Shown: positions 7,166 through 15,310 of the stretch, piece after piece
Layout of the letters: each line of letters starts with the position of its first letter
Position numbering within the stretch: position 1 is the first letter of the stretch
Source: Candidatus Poribacteria bacterium
Lineage (GTDB): Bacteria > Abyssobacteria > SURF-5
Length of the DNA stretch: 19,734 bases
NCBI GenBank assembly: GCA_016215705.1
Contig: JACRIR010000249.1
Span: 1-19,734 of the forward strand
Direction: 5' to 3'
Made by a program: the position numbers and the translations under genes
The notes under the pieces: generated by a model
What the model was told of the DNA's origin: nothing
The model's input: only the letters and a program-made list of their open reading frames with translations
Databases searched by the model: none

Positions 7166-7729
7166 GAACGCTGGTTTGAAACTAAGTACGCAGGTCTTGG
7201 ATTACTCGTTGCAGTTTTCGTCTTCGGGGCGATTGTCTTGTGGATGGGCGCTCCGAAAGCGGAAACCAATGCCTCGAGTCTTCAAGGGCAGTCCTCGAGC
7301 GCCGAAAGCGATGAGGGGACGTCAGCGGAACTGACTGAAGTCAGGGCCTATGTCAGGGAAAAGTTTCTTGTCGATGAGAACGCCTCTCATCAGCAGTGGC
7401 CGGACCTTTCGTGGGGACGCAACCCATTTCTCATGTCGTCGGAAATGAGATGTTGGACAGACAACCCCTTGCAAGTGACCGATGATACTGCCGCCGGAGA
7501 AACGGGCGGCAAGGCGCCGCAAGCGAAACTTGTGCTCATATCGGATAAGAAACGAATCGCCCTTGTCGAGGATGGAGAGTTTCTTACTGTTGGTGATTCT
7601 ATGGGAAACGACGTAGTGACAAAGATAGACGTGGACGGGATCGTCATTTCAGGCCAAAACGGAACGAGTCGGATCGATACTCCCGCGAACAAGGTGAGAC
7701 TGAAAACCGACACGAAATACGGGGATTGA
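7163..7729 (+). CDS. PilP/GspC-like secretin-linking protein (MshK-like position)
   Basis: From the GTG at 7163 this encodes 188 residues with an N-terminal membrane anchor (about 9-29, LGLLVAVFVFGAIVLW). A low-complexity Ser/Glu linker follows, then the sequence W-G-R-N-P-F. That motif matches the W-x-R-D-P-F signature before the beta-domain of PilP/GspC-type proteins. The C-terminal domain (KLVLISDKKRIALVEDG ... VGDSMGNDVVTKI) has the strand pattern of the HR/PilP domain that binds secretin N-domains. Immediately upstream is the PilO-like gene; the secretin follows 29 nt downstream. Unlike PilP it appears to be membrane-anchored and not a lipoprotein, which is closer to GspC. Confidence 0.8.
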   Translation: MERWFETKYAGLGLLVAVFVFGAIVLWMGAPKAETNASSLQGQSSSAESDEGTSAELTEVRAYVREKFLVDENASHQQWPDLSWGRNPFLMSSEMRCWTDNPLQVTDDTAAGETGGKAPQAKLVLISDKKRIALVEDGEFLTVGDSMGNDVVTKIDVDGIVISGQNGTSRIDTPANKVRLKTDTKYGD

Positions 7730-7758
7730 AAACGCTCCAAGCAGAGAGGAATTGAACT

Positions 7759-9540
7759 ATGCACGAGAGAAATTTCCGCCACAATTTCTGTGAGGCCCTC
7801 TTTGACACATGCAAGGGCTCTCTCGGAAAATTCGGCGTCCTGTTGCTCTTTTCTTCGATGGCCTGTTCGAGTCTCGGATCGGAAAAACCCATCAATAAAG
7901 TCGACGTGATGCTTGGACCATTGTCTGAGCCTTCTCCGGTAACGCAGGAGCCGCAACTCGAGGAAAGGCCGCTATTCAAGCTGAGTGAACCGAAAGCAGA
8001 GACAGGGATAGCAGCGGCGGGCGCCGGCCGGAAATTCACTCTCACCGTGAGGGATGCCGACATAAGAGACGTCCTTATGGCCTTCTCCAAGGAGGGCGAT
8101 TACAATCTGATAATTGATCCGTCGATAACGGGCAGTGTCTCAGCCGATTTGAAGGAAGTGGACATTTCTCAGGCGCTCGACGCCATCCTCACTCCCCTCG
8201 GCTACTCATATGTCCGTGAAGGCGCTTTCCTTCGCATCACGCCACAGCCGCTTGAAACGCGCGCCTTTTCGTTCAACTATGTGACCACTTCACGGAAAAG
8301 CAAGAGGTCCCTTTCCTTCACCAGTATGTCGGTGGTCGGTCAATCGTCGGGTGTCAGCGTTTCGGGCGGGTCAGGTGGTTCTTCGTCCGGGGGAGGGGGA
8401 GGCGGAGCGGGTCAGAGCGAGAGCAGCATCAATGATATCGTTTCCGCCAGCATCTGGAGCGACGTGCAACTTTCCCTGGAAACCATCGTATTCGGAAATT
8501 CACAAGGATCAACCTCGACAAGCGATGAATTGAAAGCATTCAGCCGCGGCGATGAGATCGGCAGGCGCCTTATCGTCAACCCGCAAGGCGGAACGATCTA
8601 TGTATCGGCCTACCCGTGGGAAATGAAACAGGTCGAGTCGTTCCTGCGCGGACTGGAGGAATCGGTGAGGCGCCAGGTGCTAATCGAAGCACAAATACTT
8701 GAGATTCTCCTGTCTGACGACTTTGCCTACGGCCTGAATTGGAGCTATTCGCTGGAATTGTCGCACCTGAGCGACCTGAAAGGAAACCTGCTTGACTTCA
8801 CAGGCGCCTTCAATGATTCTGCATTCAATCAATTTCTGGCGCCCGATGAGGCCGATTTCCAGATCGGCCTTGCGAACGACCATTTCTCGGTTCTTCTTAA
8901 TACCTTGGCCAGGCAGGGCCAGGTGAACGTCCTCTCGAGTCCGAGGATTTCGACCATGAACAATCAACCGGCCGTCATCCGCGTCATCCGGGATGAAGTA
9001 TTCTTCCAGGCCGACGTGGCGCCGACGGTGATTGTGAACGGGGTGGTCACGGGCGGCGAGGTAGAGTTCAACCCCGTGATTCTGCCAATCGGGATCGTGC
9101 TCGAGGTCACTCCTCAAGTGGGCGACGACAACACCGTGTCATTGGACATTCACCCCTCGATCTCCTCGATTGTGCGCGTCGAGGCGTCGCCGCGCGGAGA
9201 TACGCAGCCCGTCGTTGACAGAAGAGAGATGGATACGGTGGTCAAGGTGCGCAACAGCGACACGCTCGTGCTCGCGGGACTCATTCAGGAGTCGCACCAG
9301 GAATCCAATAAGGAAGTTCCGCTGGCAGGCCGAATTCCGGTCCTGGGAAACCTGCTGTTTAAGGGGACGGACCACAACAACGCCAAGACGGAACTGGTGA
9401 TAATGCTCAGGCCCACTATCCTGGACGATTTCAAGATCACGCGGATATACAATGAGAGCATGGATAGGATAAGCCGCGCAAAGAAGGAGCCCGCAATGAA
9501 TCTCAATCCCTACGTGTACGGCAAGGGGGGAGAGGAGTAA
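7759..9540 (+). CDS. mshL: Outer-membrane secretin (MshL/PilQ/GspD family)
   Basis: This is the outer-membrane channel of the pilus or secretion apparatus. The 593 residues begin with a basic N-terminus and a hydrophobic stretch near 25-36 (FGVLLLFSSMAC). This may be a signal peptide; the Cys lacks a good lipobox. An STN-like domain (about 92-155, FTLTVRDADIRDVLMAFS) and an N-domain follow. A Ser/Gly-rich low-complexity loop of about 25 residues lies near 197-222. The C-terminal secretin domain includes VLIEAQILEI, QGQVNVLSSPRISTMNNQPA and the terminal VPLAGRIPVLGNLLF ... ELVIMLRPTI block. STN plus short secretin followed by an MshM-like ATPase and MshN-like TPR gene supports MshL over GspD. 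AGAGGA at 7744-7749 precedes the ATG. Confidence 0.92.
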   Translation: MHERNFRHNFCEALFDTCKGSLGKFGVLLLFSSMACSSLGSEKPINKVDVMLGPLSEPSPVTQEPQLEERPLFKLSEPKAETGIAAAGAGRKFTLTVRDADIRDVLMAFSKEGDYNLIIDPSITGSVSADLKEVDISQALDAILTPLGYSYVREGAFLRITPQPLETRAFSFNYVTTSRKSKRSLSFTSMSVVGQSSGVSVSGGSGGSSSGGGGGGAGQSESSINDIVSASIWSDVQLSLETIVFGNSQGSTSTSDELKAFSRGDEIGRRLIVNPQGGTIYVSAYPWEMKQVESFLRGLEESVRRQVLIEAQILEILLSDDFAYGLNWSYSLELSHLSDLKGNLLDFTGAFNDSAFNQFLAPDEADFQIGLANDHFSVLLNTLARQGQVNVLSSPRISTMNNQPAVIRVIRDEVFFQADVAPTVIVNGVVTGGEVEFNPVILPIGIVLEVTPQVGDDNTVSLDIHPSISSIVRVEASPRGDTQPVVDRREMDTVVKVRNSDTLVLAGLIQESHQESNKEVPLAGRIPVLGNLLFKGTDHNNAKTELVIMLRPTILDDFKITRIYNESMDRISRAKKEPAMNLNPYVYGKGGEE

Positions 9541-9545
9541 CTCTC

Positions 9546-10442
9546 ATGTACGAGGATTTCTTTGGATTGAAGGAGAATCCATTTCACGTGACGCCGGACC
9601 CCGAGTTCTTGTTCATGAGCCGGACGCATAAGGACGCCTTGAACCACCTGGTGTATGGACTGCAAATGCGCAAAGGGTTTATTGCGCTCATCGGTGAGGT
9701 CGGAACAGGAAAAACGACCCTGTATCGGTTCCTGCTGAGGGAACTGGGGCCGATGTATCCGACAGCGGTGGTCCTCAATCCTCTCCTTACAGGAAAACAA
9801 TTGCTGACATCCGTTCTCAGGGACTTCGGTGTTCCGGTCAAGACGCCGGCCTCGTCTCTGGAAACTTTGTGTGACAAGCTGAATCAATTTCTCAAGCGCA
9901 AGAATGAGGAGCAGAAAATCCCCGTCCTCGTGGTGGACGAAGCCCATGAGCTTTCTCCCTCCCTCCTCGAGTTGCTTCGTGTGCTCTCGAACTTTGAGAC
10001 GAATGAACAAAAGCTCTTGCAGATTCTGCTTGTCGGACAACCCGAATTGCTGCAAAAACTCGGCTCTCCGGGCCTCCGCCAGTTGAATCAGCGCATCAAC
10101 GTGCGCTATTTCCTCGAAAAACTCGAGAAGCTGGAAATTTCGCGATACATCGAACACCGCCTCGCGGTGGCGGGCGGCAAAGGCAATGTTCTGTTTACAC
10201 GGGGAGCGCTCCGGATGGTCTTCAAGTCTTCGCACGGGACTCCAAGGCTCGTAAATCAGATTTGTGACAGGGCGCTGTTGAGCGCATTCGTGAATGAAGC
10301 ATGGCTGGTGACAAGGAGGCAGGTGAAAGAGGCGACCCGAAGCCTTGTCGGCGGCTGTAAACTATCGCCTTTCTCTGTTCTCGGCTCATTCGATGGAACT
10401 ACGGGCGCAAGCAGCGCGATTCGTCGCATACGGTTCTCTTAG
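9546..10442 (+). CDS. mshM: ExeA/MshM-like AAA ATPase
   Basis: This is a 298-residue ATPase of the ExeA/GspA/MshM group, thought to assist secretin assembly or peptidoglycan remodelling. The start MYEDFFGLKENPFHVTPDP is the family's hallmark. Walker A GEVGTGKT lies at 50-57 and Walker B VLVVDEAHEL at 127-136. Sensor-like LLVGQPEL and GTPRLVNQICDRAL follow. It lacks the C-terminal peptidoglycan-binding domain of ExeA, matching MshM. The start lies 5 nt after the secretin stop, with GGGGAGAGGAG at the end of the secretin gene serving as ribosome-binding site, so the two are likely co-translated. The 117-bp gap that follows (10443-10559) contains nothing I can identify. Confidence 0.92.
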   Translation: MYEDFFGLKENPFHVTPDPEFLFMSRTHKDALNHLVYGLQMRKGFIALIGEVGTGKTTLYRFLLRELGPMYPTAVVLNPLLTGKQLLTSVLRDFGVPVKTPASSLETLCDKLNQFLKRKNEEQKIPVLVVDEAHELSPSLLELLRVLSNFETNEQKLLQILLVGQPELLQKLGSPGLRQLNQRINVRYFLEKLEKLEISRYIEHRLAVAGGKGNVLFTRGALRMVFKSSHGTPRLVNQICDRALLSAFVNEAWLVTRRQVKEATRSLVGGCKLSPFSVLGSFDGTTGASSAIRRIRFS

Positions 10443-10559
10443 TTGTTGCCCGGATTCCGAAACGCCGTGTGGGCGCGAATCTATTGGCGCGGTTTTTGCC
10501 CAAACGTGGCCGGAAGATCACTGCGCGAGGATTGGGAATCTTAAGCGGGAGCGATATAC

Positions 10560-11828
10560 ATGAGCTTGATTACTGACGCGCTGGAAAAACTGGACGACCG
10601 GGCGAAATCCGGAAAATTCGAGCCTGGGTCGGATGGCGGCGTCCAACCTGCCGCTTCCGTTTCTGTGAATCCGCCAAAGAGGAATCTCAAGGTTGTCTAT
10701 CTTGTGTCGGCCATTTTGCTGGCGCTTGTAGCCGCCTTCTGTTTGTGGAGATTGGTTTTCACGGTGGAGCGGCCTGCAAAAGCGATTGCCGGGCGCCGTG
10801 CCGGCGCAATGCAAGAACAGGTCGAAAACTCCGCCGGCGGCAGTGTGCGAACGAATTCGCCCCTGCAACAAGCTAATCCGGCGATGCCGGACAACATAAC
10901 GCCCCAGGGTGACAATGTCGAGACACCACAGTCTCAGGCGCTTTTGTCCGTTCCAGCCTCAGCCAGTGCGGGCGCTAATTCAGTTGCACTCACAGATCAA
11001 AAACAGTCCGCCGGTTCCACTCAAGGCGGAGGCTCTGCCGGCGCCAATTTATTCACACTCGATGGGCAAGAGCAGCACGCTCGGCCCTCGCCCCTCGCGA
11101 TTCGGCTTTCCTCAACCCTGGAAGCGAAACCCTCTGACGCGCCAAAGGAAGACCTTGCAGGGGCGCAGTCCCGCCACGGCGGGACGCCCTCGCATGACCG
11201 CGCAATACCTTCCACCAAGCTATCGGGTGAAGGCGAGAGCGCCGACTTTGAGAAACTCTATCGTCAGGCGCTTGACTGCCAGTACAACAAGGACTATTTC
11301 GGCGCTTTGAAATGGTACAAAGAATGCCTACGAACCAGTCCCGATGCTGCAAATGTGCATGCCAATATGGGGGTAATATTTGCTCGCATGCAGGATTCAG
11401 AGACGGCAATCGAACATCTTAGGAAAGCTTTAAGCATTGACCCCGAGAACGAGACGGCACACAATAATCTCGGCGTGGTTTTCCTTCAGAAGGGGGACTA
11501 TGAAAGCGCAATCAGCGAGTTCGAAACCTCTTTGACTCGAAATCCCGGAAATATTGAAGGCTATGTGAATTTGGGGATAGCCCGCAAGCGGCTAGGCCGC
11601 CAGCAGGCAGCGCTCGATGCTCTCGAGGCGGCGCTGAGGATCGATTCCGCGCATCCGGATGCAAACTTTAATTATGCCCTTCTGCTGGACAAGCAGGGGA
11701 AATATGCCAAGGCCCGGATTCACTACGAGCGGTTCCTTCAGCATGCCGCGCAGACTGATGCGAGAACCGTCGAGCAGGTTCAAGACCGCATTCGATACCT
11801 GGAAAAGAAACCAGAGATGCAGAGATAA
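10560..11828 (+). CDS. MshN-like membrane-anchored TPR protein
   Basis: This 422-residue protein has the MshN/GspB-type N-terminus MSLITDALEKLDDR, a membrane segment (about 44-66, KVVYLVSAILLALVAAFCLW), a long Ala/Ser/Gln/Gly-rich linker (about 70-225), then five TPR-like helix pairs to the end (about 228-415; for example VHANMGVIFARM, AHNNLGVVFLQKGDYESAI). Domain order and its place after secretin and MshM genes match MshN, which is implicated in secretin assembly. GGGAG about 10 nt upstream supports the ATG. The linker contains a duplicated 14-residue segment (136-149 and 159-172, 8 of 14 identical). It also contains an in-frame DNA palindrome at 11168-11185. Last gene of the pilus cluster; convergent with the next. 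Confidence 0.85.
   Translation: MSLITDALEKLDDRAKSGKFEPGSDGGVQPAASVSVNPPKRNLKVVYLVSAILLALVAAFCLWRLVFTVERPAKAIAGRRAGAMQEQVENSAGGSVRTNSPLQQANPAMPDNITPQGDNVETPQSQALLSVPASASAGANSVALTDQKQSAGSTQGGGSAGANLFTLDGQEQHARPSPLAIRLSSTLEAKPSDAPKEDLAGAQSRHGGTPSHDRAIPSTKLSGEGESADFEKLYRQALDCQYNKDYFGALKWYKECLRTSPDAANVHANMGVIFARMQDSETAIEHLRKALSIDPENETAHNNLGVVFLQKGDYESAISEFETSLTRNPGNIEGYVNLGIARKRLGRQQAALDALEAALRIDSAHPDANFNYALLLDKQGKYAKARIHYERFLQHAAQTDARTVEQVQDRIRYLEKKPEMQR
10965..11075 (+). repeat. Degenerate 69-bp-period duplication within the MshN-like linker
   Basis: Bases 10965-11006 and 11034-11075 encode SAGANSVALTDQKQ and SAGANLFTLDGQEQ, offset by 23 codons. The third-position differences and the protein-level similarity suggest an old in-frame duplication of linker sequence. 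Confidence 0.6.
11168..11185. repeat. Palindrome embedded in coding sequence
   Basis: GTCCCGCC-AC-GGCGGGAC is a perfect 8-bp-arm hairpin. Flanking AGGGGCG (left) and GCCCT (right) extend it with a bulge. It is read in frame as part of the linker (about Q-S-R-H-G-G-T). It looks like an inserted repeat tolerated in a disordered region. Confidence 0.7.
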
Positions 11829-11869
11829 GAACGGCGCCTGTTTTGCGACAGTGACAGAAAAGTGGGCTG

Positions 11870-11910
11870 GAAAATTGGGGACACGATGCCGCATCGTGTC
11901 CCCAATTTTC
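11870..11910. repeat. Palindromic repeat, GGGGACACGATGC family, copy between convergent genes
   Basis: Perfect hairpin with 20-bp arms (11870-11889, 11891-11910) and a single C loop. The outer arm here is GAAAATT, different from copies 1 and 2 but still self-complementary. With AATTTTC after the GC-rich stem on each strand, it could act as a bidirectional terminator between the convergent MshN-like gene and the aldehyde oxidoreductase gene. A partial second right arm (CGTGTCCCCCATTTTC, 11913-11928) follows and touches the oxidoreductase stop codon. Confidence 0.95.
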
Positions 11911-11927
11911 TGCGTGTCCCCCATTTT

Positions 11928-13634
11928 CTATATTCCGTCGTACAGCTTGTCCACTTCATCATACGGCACATCAAAGACGAGGTCATGCGGTTTGATCTTT
12001 ATTTCGGTCATGAACTCGGGCAGACGGTCGTGGGCTTTTGTGAATCCTGCGCGCTTGTTGAAGTCATGCTCGGTCCGCAGCACTCGCTTGCCAAGCTCAA
12101 TGAGGTCGGCTTCAGTATATGGCTTCCCGTTGAGGGCGGTCATCAGCCGTGTCATGAAATCGTTATAGCCGGCTGGTCCTCTCGATGAGAACATGCACAT
12201 GCCAAGTGAGTCAACGAATCCCATTTGTATCTGCATATTCCGGGATTTCTCGACTTTGCCTTCCGGATTGTGCACGGTCTGGTCGTACATGATGCCCGCG
12301 GTATGGTCGGCCCCCATCGGGCTTGTGCAGTAGGTGACGCCTACAATCTTGTTGCTCTGCGGATGATGCGCCGGAAGAGATTGTCCTTTCACCGCCGGCA
12401 CACGCTTCACGCCCAGAATCTTCCCCGTCACCGCCGCTCCGCTTCCTATCATTCTTCCCCGGATGGTTCCTTTCGCGACTTCTTTGATCAGTTCGATTGC
12501 GCTCTCGCTGTCGCCGAATTTGATGAGGCCCGATTCCATGACAACGCCGAGCGCGGCGCCGGTCTCGATTGTGTCGAGGCCGCAGTCGTTCAGGAGACGG
12601 TTCATAAGGGCGATTGCGTCCACGTCACTAATGAGCAGGTTCGAGCCGAGCATGGCAACCGTCTCGTATTCGACGCCGCCGACCAGGAATTTGTGGGATG
12701 CGTCATGATAGATTACCGAGCAGCGGATCGGGCAGCTCGGTGAACAACTGTGCATTTTCGCGCCGCGGCTCTTTGCAATCTCGACTATGGCCGCGCCCTG
12801 TATCTTCTCGGCGTGTTCATAGCAGCCGGCGCTGAAGTTCCTGGTTGGGAGCGTGCCGAATGCGTTGAAATTCGGGATGCCGCCGGGAGTGCCGCAGGTC
12901 CTAAGCTGTTCAATGAATCCTTTGCATTCGCGGAGCGCTTTCACGAAGTCACGCGCTGCTTTTGTGAACGCCTCTTTGTCCTTCGGCTGAACCGCATGCG
13001 CGCCGGTGTCATCGATGACGATGGCCTTGAGACCCTTCGAGCCCATGACCGCACCCATCCCGCCACGGCCTGCGTGGCGATTCGGCATGCCTTCCATGTC
13101 GCTCCCGGCCACCGTCGAACCGGCGAGCCGCATCTCTCCTGCCTGCCCGATTGACGTTATCGAAACTCTTTCGCCGTATTTCTTGTGAAGCCGCTCACAG
13201 ACCGTGTAATTGCCCTGGCCGGCGAGGTCCCTCGCCTCTTCGAGAAAGCATTTATCGTTTTCGATCTTGAGCACATGGAAATTGTCGGCATCCGGCCGGT
13301 CTTCGGGCACACCCTCGACAACGACGGCGGCGATGTCGAGGCGCGCCAGTTTCAGCGCGGCAGTCCCTCCCGAGTTGCTCTCCTTGATGCCGCCGGTGAG
13401 CGGGCTCTTCGCCCCGATCGAAAGGCGTTCGGAACATGGCGCGCCGGTACCGGCGAGCAGGCCGGGCGCTATCACAAGCTTGTTGTGGCGGCCGATGGGA
13501 TCGCATGTGGGCGGGACTTCCTTGTTGACGATAGTCGATGTTAAGGCGCGCCCGCCAAGTCCGGCATATTCCGATGGGACATCCTCGATATTCACTTTAA
13601 GATTCGCCATATCGACCCTGAGTAGCTTCTTCAT
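11928..13634 (-). CDS. Aldehyde:ferredoxin oxidoreductase family protein
   Basis: This 568-residue tungsten/molybdenum bis-pterin enzyme family member oxidises aldehydes to acids using ferredoxin, in the characterised members. The family landmarks are present: IAPGLLAGTGAPCSERLSIGAKSPLTGG, the pterin-binding region AGRGGMGAVMGSKGLKAI (188-205), and VEYET near 321. A Cys cluster at C297, C301 and C305 plus C480 in DSLGMC would be the [4Fe-4S] ligands. The spacing here is C-x3-C-x3-C, versus C-x2-C-x3-C in the archaeal prototype. The C-terminal R-x-x-x-x-x-N-x-R-A-G-F and DRLPEF motifs are also normal. AGGAG at 13641-13645 (minus strand) lies 6 nt before the ATG. The substrate is unknown. Upstream is a FAD oxidoreductase gene, separated by a 69-bp palindrome; the two could be functionally linked. 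No tungstate transporter or pterin gene is visible. Confidence 0.93.
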   Translation of the reverse strand: MKKLLRVDMANLKVNIEDVPSEYAGLGGRALTSTIVNKEVPPTCDPIGRHNKLVIAPGLLAGTGAPCSERLSIGAKSPLTGGIKESNSGGTAALKLARLDIAAVVVEGVPEDRPDADNFHVLKIENDKCFLEEARDLAGQGNYTVCERLHKKYGERVSITSIGQAGEMRLAGSTVAGSDMEGMPNRHAGRGGMGAVMGSKGLKAIVIDDTGAHAVQPKDKEAFTKAARDFVKALRECKGFIEQLRTCGTPGGIPNFNAFGTLPTRNFSAGCYEHAEKIQGAAIVEIAKSRGAKMHSCSPSCPIRCSVIYHDASHKFLVGGVEYETVAMLGSNLLISDVDAIALMNRLLNDCGLDTIETGAALGVVMESGLIKFGDSESAIELIKEVAKGTIRGRMIGSGAAVTGKILGVKRVPAVKGQSLPAHHPQSNKIVGVTYCTSPMGADHTAGIMYDQTVHNPEGKVEKSRNMQIQMGFVDSLGMCMFSSRGPAGYNDFMTRLMTALNGKPYTEADLIELGKRVLRTEHDFNKRAGFTKAHDRLPEFMTEIKIKPHDLVFDVPYDEVDKLYDGI

Positions 13635-13652
13635 CGTTTACTCCTGTGTGGC

Positions 13653-13721
13653 AGGGGTCAGGTCTAAACAGTCGACAATAGGGGTTAAACCCCTGTTGTC
13701 GAATGTGTAGACCTGACCCCT
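13653..13721. repeat. 69-bp palindrome, AGGGGTCAGGTCT family, copy 1
   Basis: This is a long inverted repeat centred on 13687. The outer arms AGGGGTCAGGTCT / AGACCTGACCCCT are perfect. The middle (AAACAGTCGACAATA versus TTGTCGAATGTGT) has mismatches. The centre is GGGGTT-A-AACCCC. It fills most of the 91-bp gap between the FAD oxidoreductase and the aldehyde oxidoreductase genes. Copy 2 at 15858-15926 has exactly the same length. Confidence 0.93.
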
Positions 13722-13725
13722 GGCT

Positions 13726-15027
13726 TTACTTAAGGAACTCGTGTATCATCGGCGCAGCCTTGATGGCTGAGTCGAACGCTATGTCGCCGCTGCAGCCGTC
13801 GCCCTTCGCGGTGTCACCAACAAAGAACAGGTTGCTTACATATGGCGACTGGATGCTGTGCCGGTCAATCCTCGATTGGCCGACCTTCAGGTGGACGCCG
13901 TCGAGAATCAGATAGGCGAGTGGACGCTCCCACTCGACGTGCTCGAAGAAAATCGGATACAGTTTCCGGATGAACCCGCGAAGCGACTCGAGAGCCTCCT
14001 TCAGTCCCGACCCCTTTCTTGCCTCGGCGTAAGGGATGACCATCAGCCACGTCGACAATTGCTTGCCCTTCGGCGCGAGCGATTTATCATAGTTTGACGG
14101 AAAGCTTCCGAGCACCACCGGATCGAGACATATAATGTTGCCCTCTAATTCGGTTATGGGCTCGCTCAACCCGAAATCGATGCTCACACCGGACGTAGGC
14201 TCAAGGTTCTCGGAATAGCTCACAAAATCCGGAGGGAAGTTCTCTTTGCCGATAGACCGGAACAGGTGCTGAACAGGCGGAGTGAAGACAACAGCGGATG
14301 CGGAATGCAGCTTGCCGCCGACAATCACCCCGCTTGCGCGCGCGCCGTCTGTCTCGATTCGCTCGACCCGGCAGCCGGTCCTCACCTCGCCGCCAGTCGT
14401 CTCGATAACCTTTCGCAGCTTGTCTATTATCTGCTTTATTCCGCCGGCCGCCTCCGCTATCGGTTCTTCGGCCATCTGTGCGTTCTTGACGAAGCTCATC
14501 ACTTCTCCGGCCGAGGCTGTCTCGATGTCTGCCGCTATTATTGTGAAACCGAGCAGCCGGAAAAAACGCTTCACGTGTTGGTCCTGCGTATGTTGTTCGA
14601 CGAACTCGAGAAGGGTCTTGCCGTACCAATCGGCCGGGTTCTCGCCCACCATCGCAAAGACGGTTTGCAGGAGGGCCTGCCTGCTCTCCGGCGGCACAAG
14701 CTCGGTCTCCATGAAGTCCTCGATCACATTGGGCCTCTTGATGAGCCTGCCGTCCTGGTAGACATAAGAGGTTCTGTCTTTCTTGTGGGCGAACTCAAGC
14801 GACTGGCCGACGGATTTCAGCACGCGCGCCGCCGGGCCGCTGTTCCCGAAACGGATTGCGTGCAAGCCAAGGTCAACGATGTAGCCTTCTTTCTCGATGC
14901 ATTTCGCCCGGCCGCCGAGGTCGGTATCCGACTCGAAGAGCGTCACCGGAATGCCTGCCTTTGCGAGTAACGCTCCTATCGAGAGTCCTCCGAAACCGCC
15001 ACCGATGATAGCGACATTCTTTTGCAT
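13726..15027 (-). CDS. FAD-dependent oxidoreductase (phytoene desaturase / amine oxidase-like)
   Basis: This is a 433-residue flavoprotein. The N-terminal Rossmann motif is AIIGGGFGGLSIGALLAKAG, followed by the acidic FESD end of strand 2 and GGRAKCIEKEGYIVDLGLHAI, typical of the phytoene desaturase / amine oxidase superfamily. The mid-protein segment with AAGGIKQIIDKL and GCRVERIE is the second FAD-contacting region. The C-terminal NLFFVGDTAKGDGCSGDIAFDSA closes the FAD site. There is no membrane segment. AAGGAG lies just upstream of the ATG (15027, minus strand). The substrate cannot be deduced: carotenoid and quinone-like redox roles are possible for this superfamily. Adjacency to an aldehyde oxidoreductase suggests, without proving, a shared pathway. 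Confidence 0.85.
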   Translation of the reverse strand: MQKNVAIIGGGFGGLSIGALLAKAGIPVTLFESDTDLGGRAKCIEKEGYIVDLGLHAIRFGNSGPAARVLKSVGQSLEFAHKKDRTSYVYQDGRLIKRPNVIEDFMETELVPPESRQALLQTVFAMVGENPADWYGKTLLEFVEQHTQDQHVKRFFRLLGFTIIAADIETASAGEVMSFVKNAQMAEEPIAEAAGGIKQIIDKLRKVIETTGGEVRTGCRVERIETDGARASGVIVGGKLHSASAVVFTPPVQHLFRSIGKENFPPDFVSYSENLEPTSGVSIDFGLSEPITELEGNIICLDPVVLGSFPSNYDKSLAPKGKQLSTWLMVIPYAEARKGSGLKEALESLRGFIRKLYPIFFEHVEWERPLAYLILDGVHLKVGQSRIDRHSIQSPYVSNLFFVGDTAKGDGCSGDIAFDSAIKAAPMIHEFLK

Positions 15028-15143
15028 GTTTCTCCTTGCTGTGATTGTAAGCGCCGACCGCGACGCAGAACGACCGACCCTGCTGATAGATTATAGAATG
15101 CCAGAGGCTTTGACTTCAAGCGTATGGGATCCCGTCGCTCGTT

Positions 15144-15190
15144 CCCATAATTCGGTGAAACGATGCGGCATCGTGTCCCCGAATTATGGG
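15144..15190. repeat. Palindromic repeat, GGGGACACGATGC family, copy with decayed left arm
   Basis: Arms are 15144-15166 and 15168-15190 with a single G loop. The outer arm is CCCATAATTC. The right arm keeps the consensus core GCATCGTGTCCCC; the left arm has two mismatches (GGTGAAACGATGC instead of GGGGACACGATGC). It lies between the phosphoesterase and FAD oxidoreductase genes. Confidence 0.92.
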
Positions 15191-15310
15191 CCGCATGATG
15201 CCCCCGAAGAAACGCAAGCTCCCCCCGGATCAGCGAATTATGCGGATTCTCCTCTTCTTGTGTCCCGTTGGGAGAAAATGGCCGTCGGGTTTCGAATGCT
15301 ACTGTCTCAG

